A stretch of DNA of 64,000 bases from Paragordius varius (lineage: Eukaryota > Nematomorpha): NCBI GenBank assembly GCA_964247055.1, contig OZ176053.1, positions 9,858,001-9,922,000 on the forward strand, written 5' to 3'. The notes under the pieces are model-generated. The model was given only the letters and a program-made list of their open reading frames with translations, did not search any database and was not told where the DNA came from. Shown one piece after another: positions 25,201-37,065 of this stretch (within the stretch, counting starts at the first letter, position 1; every line of letters starts with the position of its first letter). Made by a program: the position numbers and the translations under genes.

Positions 25201-28200
25201 TTTACTGAATTAGAAAGAAATATACAGTTTAGATCGGCCGTCACCAAAAATTTTAAAGGGCCATATAAGATATTTTTTGTCTCAGGGGCGGATTATAAAA
25301 TATCGACAAATTGTGCATAGCTGTGTAAATATTTATGCTCTAAATCAAATAAATGAATCAAATAAATGAATAATTGGCCATAAAAAGCACCTTTAGAGCC
25401 TCATACAACATATGGGCCCAGTTTGAGTATTACCGGTTTCGAGTTTCCTTTTCCCTTTTTTTTATTAAAGAGTAAGGAGATTAAATAAGTAAAATTTAAT
25501 GACCGCCTGCCCAGGCCTGACAGTGAGATTTTACAAATGTGGCTCAAAATATTGGATTTGGTTAGGGTTATCACTTGATTAGAATTGTAATATATAATAA
25601 TTACAAAAAATTTGTGATATTTTAAAATTATTAATGTACTTAATATATTTAACACTTTCAATACCAATTTTAACCGCTACCCTTATTTTGTTTTAAATTG
25701 TCAGCGAAAACGAATATTTTATGTTAAAATAATAATTTGAATTCTCATAAAATTTATTGAATTATAATCAAAATTTTCGATACATTGTAGTATCTTTTTA
25801 AATGGATTAACTAAAAACAAAAGAGAACAATAATGATAAAATATATTTAAAACAAAATTTGAAAAAAAATATTATAAATTATGATAAAAACAAAAGTTTT
25901 AATTATTACAAAATATTCACGTTGGTAATCACGTATTTACCAAGAATGACTGTGGCTTATAAGCGGTCAGACCCGTTACTATTTTTAACCCGTAAAAAAC
26001 CCAATCCTAGATGTGGTGTTTGTGAAAAATTAATTTATATATTAACTTTTGTCTAATTTGGCTAGGGAGTGTTATGGAACACAAAATTGTTAGCACTGAT
26101 TTGCGACACGGATGCACGGAAAGTCATACAGGTTTTTTAAAACAAAAATGAATAAAGAATTTTAAATATCAAATTAGCCATTTTTGACAATTTTTATATT
26201 TCTATAAAGGTACATCTGCTTCAGCCCCTTTGGCAGCTGGAATCTTGGCTTTAACCCTTGAAGCTAATCCTAACCTCGGATGGAGAGATATGCAACATTT
26301 GGTTGTGTTAACATCCAAGTAATTTTAATTGTTAAAGCGAAATAGTTGGGATTTTGAAATCAGTGTCGAATATAATTTTAGCTGCTTTAATTAGTGGTTA
26401 TAACAATATAAAAAGTTAATAAATTGGCCAAAATATTTAATTATGAGTTGTAAACACCCATGACTGCAAAACGGTAGATTGGTTATTTGTCCTTATATTT
26501 TTTGACCCTTTTAAAACCATATATATATCATTGTTAACCTAATAGAAAATTTTATAAAAAGGTGTTGTTTATTAGGTTTTTTACATTTACATCTTTTAAT
26601 TTTTGTTTTACTTTTTTTTGGACGGGAATAGCGCCACCAATTTAATCGTTGATGATTGGACAACGAATGGTGTTGGCCGCAAAGTTTCTCACAGTTTTGG
26701 TTATGGTATGATGGATGCAGGAGCTATGGTTCGTCTTGCCCGTAAATGGATTAATGTCTCCCCTGATAATAATTGCACCGTTTTTAATATTCGCCAGAGT
26801 GGCGTTATACGCCCCTATGGAAGCATTAAATTTAGCTTGGAAACTGATGGTTGTCTAGGTCGTAGCACGACTGGTTTAAATAGGTTGCCACACTTTTTTT
26901 TCGTACTACACAATTCATTTTGTTTGCGATAGGCGATAGTATAAAATAATTGATATTATAAAACTTATATTATATTTCAATTTCGTTTACAATAAAAAGA
27001 TTGCGAGCATAAACGGATAATATTGGTATATTAAATCATCCTTAGGGCTAAAAATCTTAAATCATCAATCAATTTATTGATTGGTATCCAAATGTTATAC
27101 GATCTTTTTATCATTATAACATAAATTCGTATATTGTGTATAATAATTAATTAAATATCTTTTCCACTACTTTACATAATATCATTTTGTTTTATGCATG
27201 CAACACAGAAACTTTGTTAACTATTTCGCCAATCCCGGAGGTTATGATGATTCCAATATGGATACGTATAGTCAGGGAAATCATGTTAAATATCTTGAAC
27301 ATGTGGAAGCTCGTATTACCCTAAACTCCAAAAAACGTGGCCAAATTGAAATATTTTTAACATCTCCATCAGGTTCAATAATATTATATTTTATATTATT
27401 TCTTATATCATTGATTTTTTTAATTTGCTGCTTTCTTAATCTTCACAAAGTATGTTAAATTTATTTTTTTTGCCAACAAGGCACGACATCCAAACTTTTA
27501 TTCAAACGACCTAATGATCATTCTATGGCTGGTATCATTTCATGGCCGTTCATGACGACACACAATTGGGGAGAAATGTCCTACGGGACATGGGAGTTGG
27601 AAATTACGAACGGAGACAGTCAACCAGGTAGGTTTATAGTTTTTTCTGTTTTTGTTTAAATTTTGAAATGTTAAGGCGTAAAATTTGTTCAAAATCTAAG
27701 TGTTTTTGTATAGAGCTGCAATATAAAAAAACCTGGCTATTATTTCATACAGCCAACCATATTAATTTTTTGTAGAAATTCATTTTTTAACCCACGGTTT
27801 GACTTTATTGTATTGGCTATATAAAAAATCATAATATATGGTTGATTTACTGAAAATAAATCTGTTTTCATTTTTATTGTGACTGTTTCATAAAAAAACA
27901 AAAACTTTTCCTTACCCATTTTATGCCTTATCATTCTAAACTTTGTAGTATGGTTATTTCCCCGAGCTCAAGCTTTATCACTTTATTTTATACTATTTTA
28001 TACTTTATTACATAGCGGAACTTGTTAAATGGGCCCTAACAATGCACGGAACCGAAACGCAACCCGAAACCCTGGCTAAAATGTCTTTTCTGCAAAACCC
28101 TTCGGCTGCCTCATCCGATGCCACGTCAATCCATTCTTCATCCTCCTCCTCGATGGACGAGGCTAATGAAGTATCCTCTTCTTCGGATAAAGACACAAGC

Positions 28201-31200
28201 CATGCGGACGAATCTGAACAACCCTTTTCACCCCTAAAATTGAGTGGGCCAACTTGGCGCACCGTTAAAAATTGTTTCAAAATGCTGTATCCTGGTCACT
28301 GTTTAGGTAATAATGTATATGATTCATATACTACCTATATCACGGATACTAGTACACCTACAATTAACTTTAGAACTGAATCATGTCGTCATGTGCAAAA
28401 TAATTATAATGACATTGCCACTCATCATATAATCACATGTGACGATTGCGGCTTGCATGGCTGCCCCCACATCACCAAATCTTCTCCCATTGTTATTATA
28501 AAGCAAAAACTTAGTTTGAGTACCTCAAATTATAACTCTGTAACGATGGCGTACAATAATAACACATCTCAATCAAATTTTTCATTTTCGAATCTTGATA
28601 ATTTTGTTTCTTCTAATGCATGTCAACGGATAAAAACAAAATATTATAATTTGCCTCCTAAATTTTGTCGGTTTCACGCCTTTTTTCTCTATACAAAATG
28701 TTTTTTAAATAATCTCCTAATCTGTGTGATATGTTTATGGAAGTTTATTTGTGTGAAATTTGTTTTCTCTCTTTTAATTGTTTTGCAACATTCCATTCGC
28801 CTCTTAAATTTAATCCGTAAAATTGTTTTCTTCAAAGGTTTTGGTCCACTCTGTATCATAATACACCTTTCAATCAGGTGATGAATGAATCAATGCTTTA
28901 TTTGAAGCCTTTGTAAACTGCTCAATTATAATTTTAAAATGCAGAAAATTTACAGTAATTGGATAATGGTTAGCTAAATCATCTTAGTCATAAAGGAGAA
29001 GGGTGTTTTACCTTTGAGATTTTTTCTCTATATATAATAGAATAAGCATAATTTTTTAGAATATCATTATAACAAAATTTATAGGTAAGTAACATTCCTC
29101 TTTTAAACACCTCAAAAATATATTTTTTTTTCAGTTCTTTAATGAATGATGTTAAAACAAGACAAGACCATTTTTTTCATCTTTTGATGCCTTTCTCTAT
29201 GTGATACCCTAATTCCAACGAATTAATCGAAATTTCTTGAAGCAATCAACACAAATTGATATATCTATCTTGTTTTATATAAAACTTTATTATATTTATA
29301 TACATAAATGAATTCATTAATGGTTTTTAATTATTTTTATGAGTTGACTAAAATAGGGACTGCGTATACAGGCCCTTTATTTCGCTCAACTATATAATGT
29401 TGTCAAGAAGATTCGAACCTTTAACTATCTTATTTTAACTATCTTTATTTTATAATATATATTATTAATAATAATAACATGTACAAATTTATTGCAAAGT
29501 AAAAAATAAATTATTTATTAATATCCTCATAGTTGTAGATTGGTAAATATTATTAAATAAAACTAATTTCCATAGGTATGATTTGAGGAGTAAAAAATGG
29601 CTAAAATTATAAATTATGATACTTACTCGCAAACTAAATAAAAATTATTTTGCAACAACACTCTTTAATAATAATAATAATAATAACAATTATCTAGTGT
29701 GTGATGATTCGTATGCCTTGTATGAGGGTATGTGCCTTAAAGAATGTCCTCCAAGCCTTTACAAATCGCTTATCATGATGCCACCCATAGTTATTCCCTC
29801 CTCCAGTTACAAGCGTGGTTCTGAATCACGCCCTAGCATTTCGTCCCAACATCAACGATCCATACAATCCGTGCAAAAACGGATGACTCAAGATTTTGAC
29901 TCTACCGGGTTGCTCAAACATTCGCTCTCGTCTTCACAGCTCTCTCTACATGACATTATAACTGGTTTGTACAAGAAGTCACTTAAACAACTTAATAACT
30001 CTAATTCCAACGATAATAATAATAATAATGCTGATTCGACAGAAACTACTGTGAATAAAGGTGCTATCAGCACCCTGTCACAACGAAATAAGAAAGTCAT
30101 TAAAAATATGTATTCGCTTGTATGTAAAAGTTGTCATCGAACCTGTAAACGGTGTAACGAAGGTGGTCGTACTCATTGCCTTGAATGCCACGATGGTTTT
30201 TACCTTTCTAAGCTATATTCGGGTGGTATTGAAAGCCCCAACAATAATAATAACAACGTTCGCGTTGCTTCAAAGGGTGGTGCCATATGTCGTTCGTGTC
30301 ACATTAGTTGTCGGACTTGTGATAAAGGTCCGGAAGAGAATATGTGTACCTCCTGTCCACGGACAAACCCTACACCCCCTTTTCCGGTTCTTACGGCGGA
30401 TGGCAGGTGTGTTATGCCGCATAATCGTGACCATATACGGTCCGAAGAAGGCGTCATTGCCCAAAATCCAAGTCAGGATTCCTCTTCACATGCCATTTCA
30501 ATTTTGTTTAACAAAGGCAGTAATAATCTTCCGTCTTTTCATATGAATGGCGCAAAAATGCCTTACGGTAAGCACCATGGAAGTAAAACTATTTTAGTCG
30601 TCGCGGCTGTCTTTATGCTAGTTGCATTTTTTCTAGCCTTTTTCGTTGTCTCCAAATCTATGCGAGTCTCCACCAGGCCCAACACACAAACAATTCGTAA
30701 TTATAATGTAGAATTTGGTAATGGCTCAGCTGATGGGATTCCCTTGCAACACGAAATGGGTAATTACATTTTTTAGTAAATTTAACCATATTTGTATTGA
30801 GACAAGTTTTTTTTTTATTTTTTAGAAACTGTCGAATTGAAAAGTAAAATCTCCTATGATCCATCGTTTTCTAGTAAAACACCTAAAGCATCCATGTTAT
30901 ACGAAATTGATCATACAAATCAACGAGATTACGTTACGAAATTTGTCAAAAATTTAAAGCCCCCATTTTACAAATCTATAAATTTTATGAAACCGTTGCA
31001 TAACAAGCTAAACATGTTACGTAACACAACACCCATACAATGTAACAAATATTATCAGGCCGTACCCTTAAATCCCCCTGAGGATGAACACATATCAGCT
31101 CAATCTAACCCGTCTTACCTTGTCACAGAAGACAATGATGAGGACTACGATACAAACTTAGATTTTAATATTCATAGGAATAAAAACGCACCCCTAAAAA

Positions 31201-31328
31201 ATGATATTCTCAATAATTCTTCACAATACGATATTGTATTTGATAGATCGCATAAACCATATCGTACGAAAAACACCAATTCCATACCAAAATCTAACGG
31301 AGCGTTTGAACATGTTTCGTTGACATGA
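20265..31328 (+). CDS. FURIN: furin-type proprotein convertase (Fur1-like)
   Basis: Sixteen exons: 20265-21269, 21549-21638, 21766-21894, 22925-23053, 23414-23490, 23760-23848, 24406-24578, 25008-25197, 26066-26131, 26210-26318, 26632-26883, 27209-27372, 27481-27627, 28016-28306, 29698-30759, 30826-31328. They sum to 4476 nt in frame, 1491 aa. Exon 1 is a 335-residue N-terminus with a hydrophobic segment at about 21-41. The prodomain follows, with a secondary site (KSKR, to 351) and the activating site R-V-K-R at 380-383. The S8 protease has Asp437 (ILDDGIE), His478 (HGTRCAGE), oxyanion Asn579 (ASGNGGR) and Ser652 (GTSASAP). The P domain has no RGD. Furin-type Cys-rich repeats fill much of exon 15, a membrane segment lies at about 1268-1289, and a tail of about 200 residues carries an acidic stretch (EDNDEDYD) and Tyr motifs (YQAV) typical of TGN sorting. 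It would cleave secretory precursors at R-X-K/R-R. Only the 5' UTR is unresolved. Confidence 0.97.
28016..28881 (+). CDS. alternative terminal exon of furin (long exon 14)
   Basis: If the donor at 28307 (TTTAG/GTAATA) is skipped, exon 14 stays open for another 191 codons to the stop ending at 28881. By chance this is very unlikely in DNA with about 9 percent stop codons. Joined to exons 1-13 it gives 3486 nt, 1161 aa: the protease and P domain without the Cys-rich repeats. The new tail begins with His/Cys-containing sequence ([11 protein letters not shown]) and ends with a long hydrophobic stretch ([18 protein letters not shown], then VFSLLIVL) that could be a membrane anchor. Drosophila Fur1 is known to make C-terminal isoforms with and without the Cys-rich region. 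No clear AATAAA follows closely. Confidence 0.65.
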
Positions 31329-31408
31329 TTTTCTTTGCCCGTTTATCTTGTAGTATTTTAGCACACGTAACATCTTTTCGCATTGGCATTTAATAGTTGA
31401 TTAGGGCA

Positions 31409-31414
31409 ATAAAA
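31409..31414 (+). terminator. poly(A) signal for furin
   Basis: AATAAA lies about 80 bases after the furin TGA stop at 31326-31328. Confidence 0.55.
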
Positions 31415-32330
31415 TTTATAGAAACAAAAATGTGCTGTATATGTTTGGTTGGGGTTTTGCTAGTCTCTTTACTTTACCCCCTTTTAATTCCGCATGCGCA
31501 ATATACATTATTCTTCATATTTAATAATAAGAATATAATATGCTTCTTATAATATATACAAATAATTGATTAATATATTATAATAAAAATTATTTTGATA
31601 ATATACAAACGAGTATCTTATTTGACATATATAAATTTATAAAAATATATTTATTATTTACAAATTTCAAACTGTACTGTATGTCTGGACAACCTATTGG
31701 GTCCGGATAATGTATTATGGAATGTTTGTAAATGTAATTCCATAAAATAAATTATATACTATTAAAATCCCCAATATCTTTTATGTTGTAAATAGTATAA
31801 AAATCAATTTTATCCTTTCATAATTCTAACACTGTAAGATCTCGTTTATTACTTTATTTGGTATGTAATCGGTGATTTTTCCGCTTAAAGTTATTGGATA
31901 TTATGTTTAATCGCAAGATTTGATATAAGAGTTTAACATGGCATCATGTACAGGCAATAGACAATATTCCTTTTCACCTGAAGGGATTTATTGGTTGTTA
32001 GCAAATAGTCTTTTTAAAAGTATAATGTTTGATTGCAAAAACGGTAAAAAATTTTCAGCATGCTAAATTAAAACACTTTTTCTCTCAAAATTTGTAACTA
32101 AATTTACCAAATCAAAATATAAATTATAATTACATTATAGAGAGATGTGGTAAAATTGATAATCCATATATATAATTTTACATCTATTAAACTATTTATT
32201 AAAAAACTCTGTATAAAGGGATAAGATATTGAAATTATGAGCATCTAAATTCCGTTTCTAAAAAGAGTGAACCAACTATTTTATAATAATGTACATATTA
32301 TATCCCTCTTTTGAGCGGTCTATTCGTAAT
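31415..32330. other. intergenic DNA after furin
   Basis: AT-rich, no gene recognised. A G/T-richer stretch just before this (31440-31460) is probably furin 3' UTR. Confidence 0.4.
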
Positions 32331-32640
32331 GGATTCCGTCAGAGAACAGTTTAATTAATGTATTACGAAATGCACAGATCTCATTTTATCTTATTTGGCA
32401 AAGATAAATGAAAATCACTTTAAACCAAATTTGGAATTATTGGTTCGCATCTTCTATAAAAACCATGAGATATATGACAAAAAGGATTTAATTACAATGG
32501 ACCTGGTGGAAAACCTTGAATCTTTTGCATCATATAAACAATATGATACGTAACTGCAAATTGTTTCGAACATATTAATAAACTAAAAGCAGATTATCGT
32601 TATCAACTGCATCATACGACGAAACTATCCATTTTTTTTA
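32331..32640 (+). pseudogene. coding-like fragment, unrecognised, with in-frame stops
   Basis: From the ATG at 32331 one frame reads MDSVREQFN, then after a stop CITKCTDLILSYLAKINENH and further residues including DLVENLESFASYKQYD, then another stop. A different frame continues with HINKLKADYRYQLHHTTKL. Residue composition is protein-like, unlike neighbouring DNA. The helical, Leu-rich pattern is vaguely like the FAST/leucine-rich region of FASTKD proteins, but I cannot assign it. It may be a host pseudogene or exons of an unseen gene whose splice sites I have missed. Confidence 0.3.
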
Positions 32641-33249
32641 ACTTGAAAATATTATATATACATTGTTAAATGATATATTAATACCGATAAAACTTATGCT
32701 GGAATAAGAGTTATCAATATAAGAAATGTGTATATAATATTCTAAATATCAGCCATTACCAAATAATATTACGGCAAAATTTATATTCTGATGTAAAATG
32801 TATCAGAATTCACTGCCTATATTGGAGTCAAATAATTTAACAAAGTTTTCATAATTTTTCATTAATACTTAAAATGTGAAGAGTCAAAAATTAATATGAC
32901 ACCCAAATCCAATGGGAAAAAAAGTAATTTAAATTATATATGATTTCAAAATGAATCAAACATTTTAAAATTATTATATTTATGACTCATATTTTATTTT
33001 TATTTGCTAATATCAGAGCGTTTAAGAAAAAATGTATTTAGCAGATTAGATATGAGGGTCTCCCAATTATAAATATTTATAATAATATAATACGCCATAG
33101 AATGCACATTTTTAATTTGGCCCAATATCATAGATACTTCACTCTATAATAACAAAGGTAAAAAAGTGTAAGTTAAATTAAAACAACAAATAATGTTAGT
33201 ATTTAACTATGTTAGATCGAAAAGTTTCAGTTAAGCTAATAAGCATCCC
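32641..33249. other. intergenic DNA, nothing recognised
   Basis: AT-rich sequence without supported features on either strand. Confidence 0.4.
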
Positions 33250-33850
33250 TAAAATAATAGTTCATATGAAAGATTTTATTTCAAAGGAAATGCCTGCTTC
33301 AACATTTGCAGGGAAATCAATTTTGATTGTAATGAAATCATCAGTTTGATTCACGATAGTTGATGTAACATTGGAAGTATTTAATATTTTTTAGACCATG
33401 GAGTATAAACAATTTTAAATATAATATTTCAAAATTCCTGCCTTTAAATCCAAAGGATAATTCAAAAGAATAATTTAAATGAGGCTTTGATGTGAATGGG
33501 CGCGATTGTCTTTCAATCTTTCATGTATATTTGAGTGACTACCTTTTCCACAAAAAATAAAATTAGATATTTATATCAAATAAAATATGTTTGTTGATAA
33601 AATGTTGATCTTAAATGATACATTACAAAATTGGGCTTCAGTTATGAGCTTAAATTCTACCATTTCGATCAATATCATAATATTACTTATCACATCTTCT
33701 TTGGGGCATACATACATTCTAATCCTTATATGTTTTAAATATGAAAAAATTTCCATTATTTATAAAATTATGCCTAACTTACCCTCAAATAAACTAAAGC
33801 TTTTCTGTGAAGGATTATAATCAAAGGCAAGACTAATTATTTAAAACCTA
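33250..33850 (-). CDS. possible exons of an unrecognised gene
   Basis: On the minus strand several protein-like pieces follow each other between plausible splice sites. Near 33840-33790 a piece reads LAFDYNPSQKSFSLFEG before a GTAAGT donor. Near 33705-33605 a piece contains VCPKEDV and VEFKLITEAQFCNVSFKIN. Near 33550-33430 VEKIERQSRPFTSKPHLNY is obtained if a 25-nt GT-AG segment (GTAGTC...GAAAG) is removed. Near 33380-33260 TIVNQTDDFITIKIDFPANV runs on to a stop. I could not join all pieces in one consistent phase and do not recognise the family. A beta-rich pattern with N-glycosylation sites is visible. Some or all of this could be chance. Confidence 0.3.
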
Positions 33851-33939
33851 CTGCTTTTGGCTCCTATAACTTATGTGGATAATTGAAAAAACTCGGTTTT
33901 TGCTTTTAGTACGCTATTTGATTCAGCGTTGATTTCGAA

Positions 33940-34960
33940 TATTGAACTGATAGTCGGCGCACCTATCACGAAGCTGTGCATATGCAAAAATCCCATTATG
34001 GGATATTTGTTTTAGATGTTTCATTGATCCATTTAAGTTATATTTTTTTCTATCCAATTTCGCTGTTTTGCAACATCTTCGAAATCACTAAGTTGCTCTG
34101 CGAAGTATTAGTCAGATGGCGCTAGGTCAGGAGAGTTTAGTCGTTGCAGAAAATTCCTTTGATAAAGCGATTTTAAGGTGTTACACTAGTTTTGCTGTGC
34201 GAGACGAAACATCGCCATGTTTTCTGGTTCATTTCGACAGTTTTTCGATAAATGCATAATTTTAAATAGCTATTTTTAGCACTACTGTTATGTTTTCCTG
34301 GTTTTAAAAGTTTATAATGAAAAATGCAGCTCTGGTTCCACAAGCTACAGAGTGTGGTTTTCTTACTTAAACGATTTTTCCTTGTAGTGGATCAAACGGC
34401 TTGAAAAGAAGAAAACCGCGATTTTTCCGCTTTGTATATACAAACAAAATCATTAATAATCAACCGTCCCAATTCGATGCAAAAATTATTTCATTTATGA
34501 GGTTGAAGCAGGATTTCGCAATTGCGACTTTCAATTTGACGTTCATTTAAATTGTGTGAACCCATTTAATGAGGTTGCGTAGATTTCCGTTGATTGATTT
34601 TTAACTGTAATGCTACCAATTATTGTTAAGTTTGAGTTGATTAGCGTCAGATGCGTGTTCACCAGAGCGCCTACATTCTTTCACATGAAATCCCAAATAA
34701 TTTCGAAACCATGTTTTACGTGTATTAATCGAGAATGCATGTATTTTTCTACCCGCAGAGGTTAACCAACGGCCTTTTTCTTCTGATGGCAATTACTGTC
34801 GCAAATTTTCCATTTCAGGCACAATATCGACTTGAATGCTAAAAATAAGTCGGTAGTTTTTGATCAACCCAACTTGGGTATGTTTGCCGTTTAATGTCAG
34901 ACAAACGAATGGGACATGTATTAAACAAACTGCGTAATATTCTTTGACGTGTTACCTTAG
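33940..34960 (-). mobile_element. decayed mariner-type transposon
   Basis: On the minus strand the sequence near 34120 encodes SPDLAPSD, the signature just before the third catalytic residue of mariner transposases. It is preceded by a degraded equivalent of the second catalytic block and followed by a piece like the C-terminal region. Reading frames are interrupted in many places. The end near 34850-34950 (tatgtttgccgtttaatgtc) resembles a sequence at 58170 (tgtgtttgccgtttggtcag), so a second fragment of the same family lies there. Confidence 0.6.
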
Positions 34961-35522
34961 TTAAATCGGTATAATTTATGATTACACCTGATAAACTAAC
35001 ATTTAAATTATGATAATAAATTTACATTAAGCAAGAAATTCAAATGATTATTATTTAAAATATTGGCAATTTTCACGAACCGAAGAATTTCGCGGCATGC
35101 GCGTTTTACCTCCCTATGAATAATTTATATTATAATGGTGTACTTTAATTAAACTGATAATTGTTAATTGAAGTAAAATTGTTAACAATGTAATTTTGTC
35201 TTTTTAAATTGAAGAGACCGGTAGGCAATTTTATATATTTTATATAATATTATATAGACAACGTGTTAATCATTTTTTTATTCCTATTTATATGAATAGG
35301 TTTGATATTTGGAAAGTTGTACAAAAATATAAACTAATATATCATACAAAAAATTAAAAAATCAAACAATGAAAAAATCAATTAGTCCCTTGTTTTGGAA
35401 TAATTGCATACGTTATATACCACTCATTTTGTATAAATATTATAATTATTTTTTGATAAAATTTCCTTTCAAAATAGTTACAACACTCTACTTAATTTAT
35501 ATTTATCAAATTGGTGGATGAA
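34961..35522. promoter_or_regulatory. upstream region of the small secreted protein gene, TATA-like box
   Basis: AT-rich spacer. The sequence TATAAATA at 35432-35439 lies about 85 bases before the start codon at 35523 and could serve as a TATA box. In DNA of this composition that is weak evidence. Confidence 0.25.
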
Positions 35523-35889
35523 ATGTGCACTATTCAGCCATTAGTTTTTAAGGTAATAACAACCCAAAATACTTTTTTATGGATTTTACTAAATTTTAAA
35601 TAAATCAATTTTATCTTCTTAGTTGATACCACTACTTCTAATACTGACTCAATTGTTTCACGCTTCCCTGGGAAACAATAATGAAAGGGCGCTAGTTAAC
35701 GAATTTGAAGCAAACAATATGTTTGAAACATTTTCCACAAATGGCGAGGAGAAAAACCTTTTAAAACGCAGCAAGCGACAATATCGACATCGATATCATA
35801 GATATTGGAGAAACCGACATCATCATCACCATCATAATAGACATCACCATTATGGACGCTACTTTTTACCATTCTATAACTACTATTAA
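35523..35889 (+). CDS. small secreted His/Tyr-rich propeptide with furin site
   Basis: Two exons, 35523-35552 and 35623-35889, joined across a 70-nt intron (AAG/GTAATAAC ... TTCTTAG/TTG), give 98 aa. Residues 1 to about 27 form a signal peptide whose hydrophobic core is LIPLLLILTQLF. An acidic spacer follows (ERALVNEFEANNMFE), then LLKRSKR/Q, an R-S-K-R site of furin type. The released C-terminal peptide of about 37 residues is very rich in His, Arg and Tyr, with a run of six His and a YNYY end. I recognise no family. Similar His-rich peptides bind metal ions or act as antimicrobials in other animals, but function here is unknown. AATAAA follows at 36031. The signal peptide being completed exactly by splicing supports a real gene. 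Confidence 0.7.
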
Positions 35890-37065
35890 ATGAAAATTAT
35901 GCTTAATTTTCTCAAATATTTAATAATTAGTGATTGATGGAAATATATTTTTCATTTTGCAATGAAATACATATTTTACCGTTCAGATCTTACGAAAAAT
36001 TTGTTTGTTATTAGATTAGATGACACATCTAATAAATAAAATAAATTTATGTTGTTATATTTACTTTCTTAAGTATGCCAATTTATTTAATATATATCAA
36101 TAGACAACACCGCTTTTTTTCATCAATGACATGATGAAATTTTGATATTATTCAATGTATAAGTTAACCAATTAATTACATTTTTTATTTATAAAAGCTA
36201 TATATCGTAAATATCTCTATTGATAAATCTTCTTGCTTGCATATAATAGCATTACCATATTTTATACTAAAGTTGACACCCTTCCGAACAACTAGTTATT
36301 TTTAAAATATTTTTTCGGTCCGCACATATTAGGTTAAATTAATACCACTTTATATTTTATATAAACTGTTCTACGTGTAATACCTTTTCACGACAAATTT
36401 CGTTAACACTAATCGATTTCGAACTTGACATATGTAAATGATTTGTGTTTACTAATATACGGAATCATGTAAATTTAACCAATGCTTAACTTTGTTCCTT
36501 ATCTTTTTAAAACTTAATATCATGCGTCTTAAGATTATCATACTCAGATTTATTATGTATAAATCAAATAAAAATTTACCATATTCATTTTGTGTTTCGT
36601 TATTGATGATGAAAATTCTGTAAAATTAGCATAGTCTTTAACTGTAATCAATATTTTATAGGTCCATTCCACATTAGATCCATTAAAATACGTATTTAAA
36701 GGAAAACGGTTGTTAATCTAATTTTTGCATATGCACAAAAAGCACTATATTAATTGCAAGCTGGCAAAATAAAACAACATTACAGCTTTCCTGTATCAGG
36801 CGACATTTTGGCACGGCAAAGCATTATTTTTTGATTATTCCCAAAAACCAAAATAAATGTATATATGGTAGAAAATTACAATACATTACATTATATTACA
36901 TTTATTAATTAAATAATTTTTATTTATGATTTTTTTGGAGAGTATTTTGGACATAAATATATTATTATACATCGATTAAAGCATTATTGCAACTCTACAT
37001 AAAAAGTTAAACAATAGATAAAAAACTCAGATGAGTTATTATAAATAAATATTTCGTATTTCTAG
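35890..37065. other. intergenic region between convergent genes
   Basis: It contains AATAAA at 36031-36036 on the plus strand for the secreted protein gene and, on the minus strand, AATAAA at 36924-36919 about 140 bases past the unc-18 stop. Otherwise AT-rich with no gene seen. Confidence 0.5.

Noticed and set aside
28008-28280. Minus-strand acidic, Ser/Glu-rich frame
   Set aside because: It is the complement of the Ser-rich furin exon 14 and disappears once that exon is called.
30061-30546. A second 161-codon plus-strand frame inside furin exon 15
   Set aside because: It overlaps the well-supported Cys-rich region in another frame. Cys-rich codon bias in exon 15 creates it.
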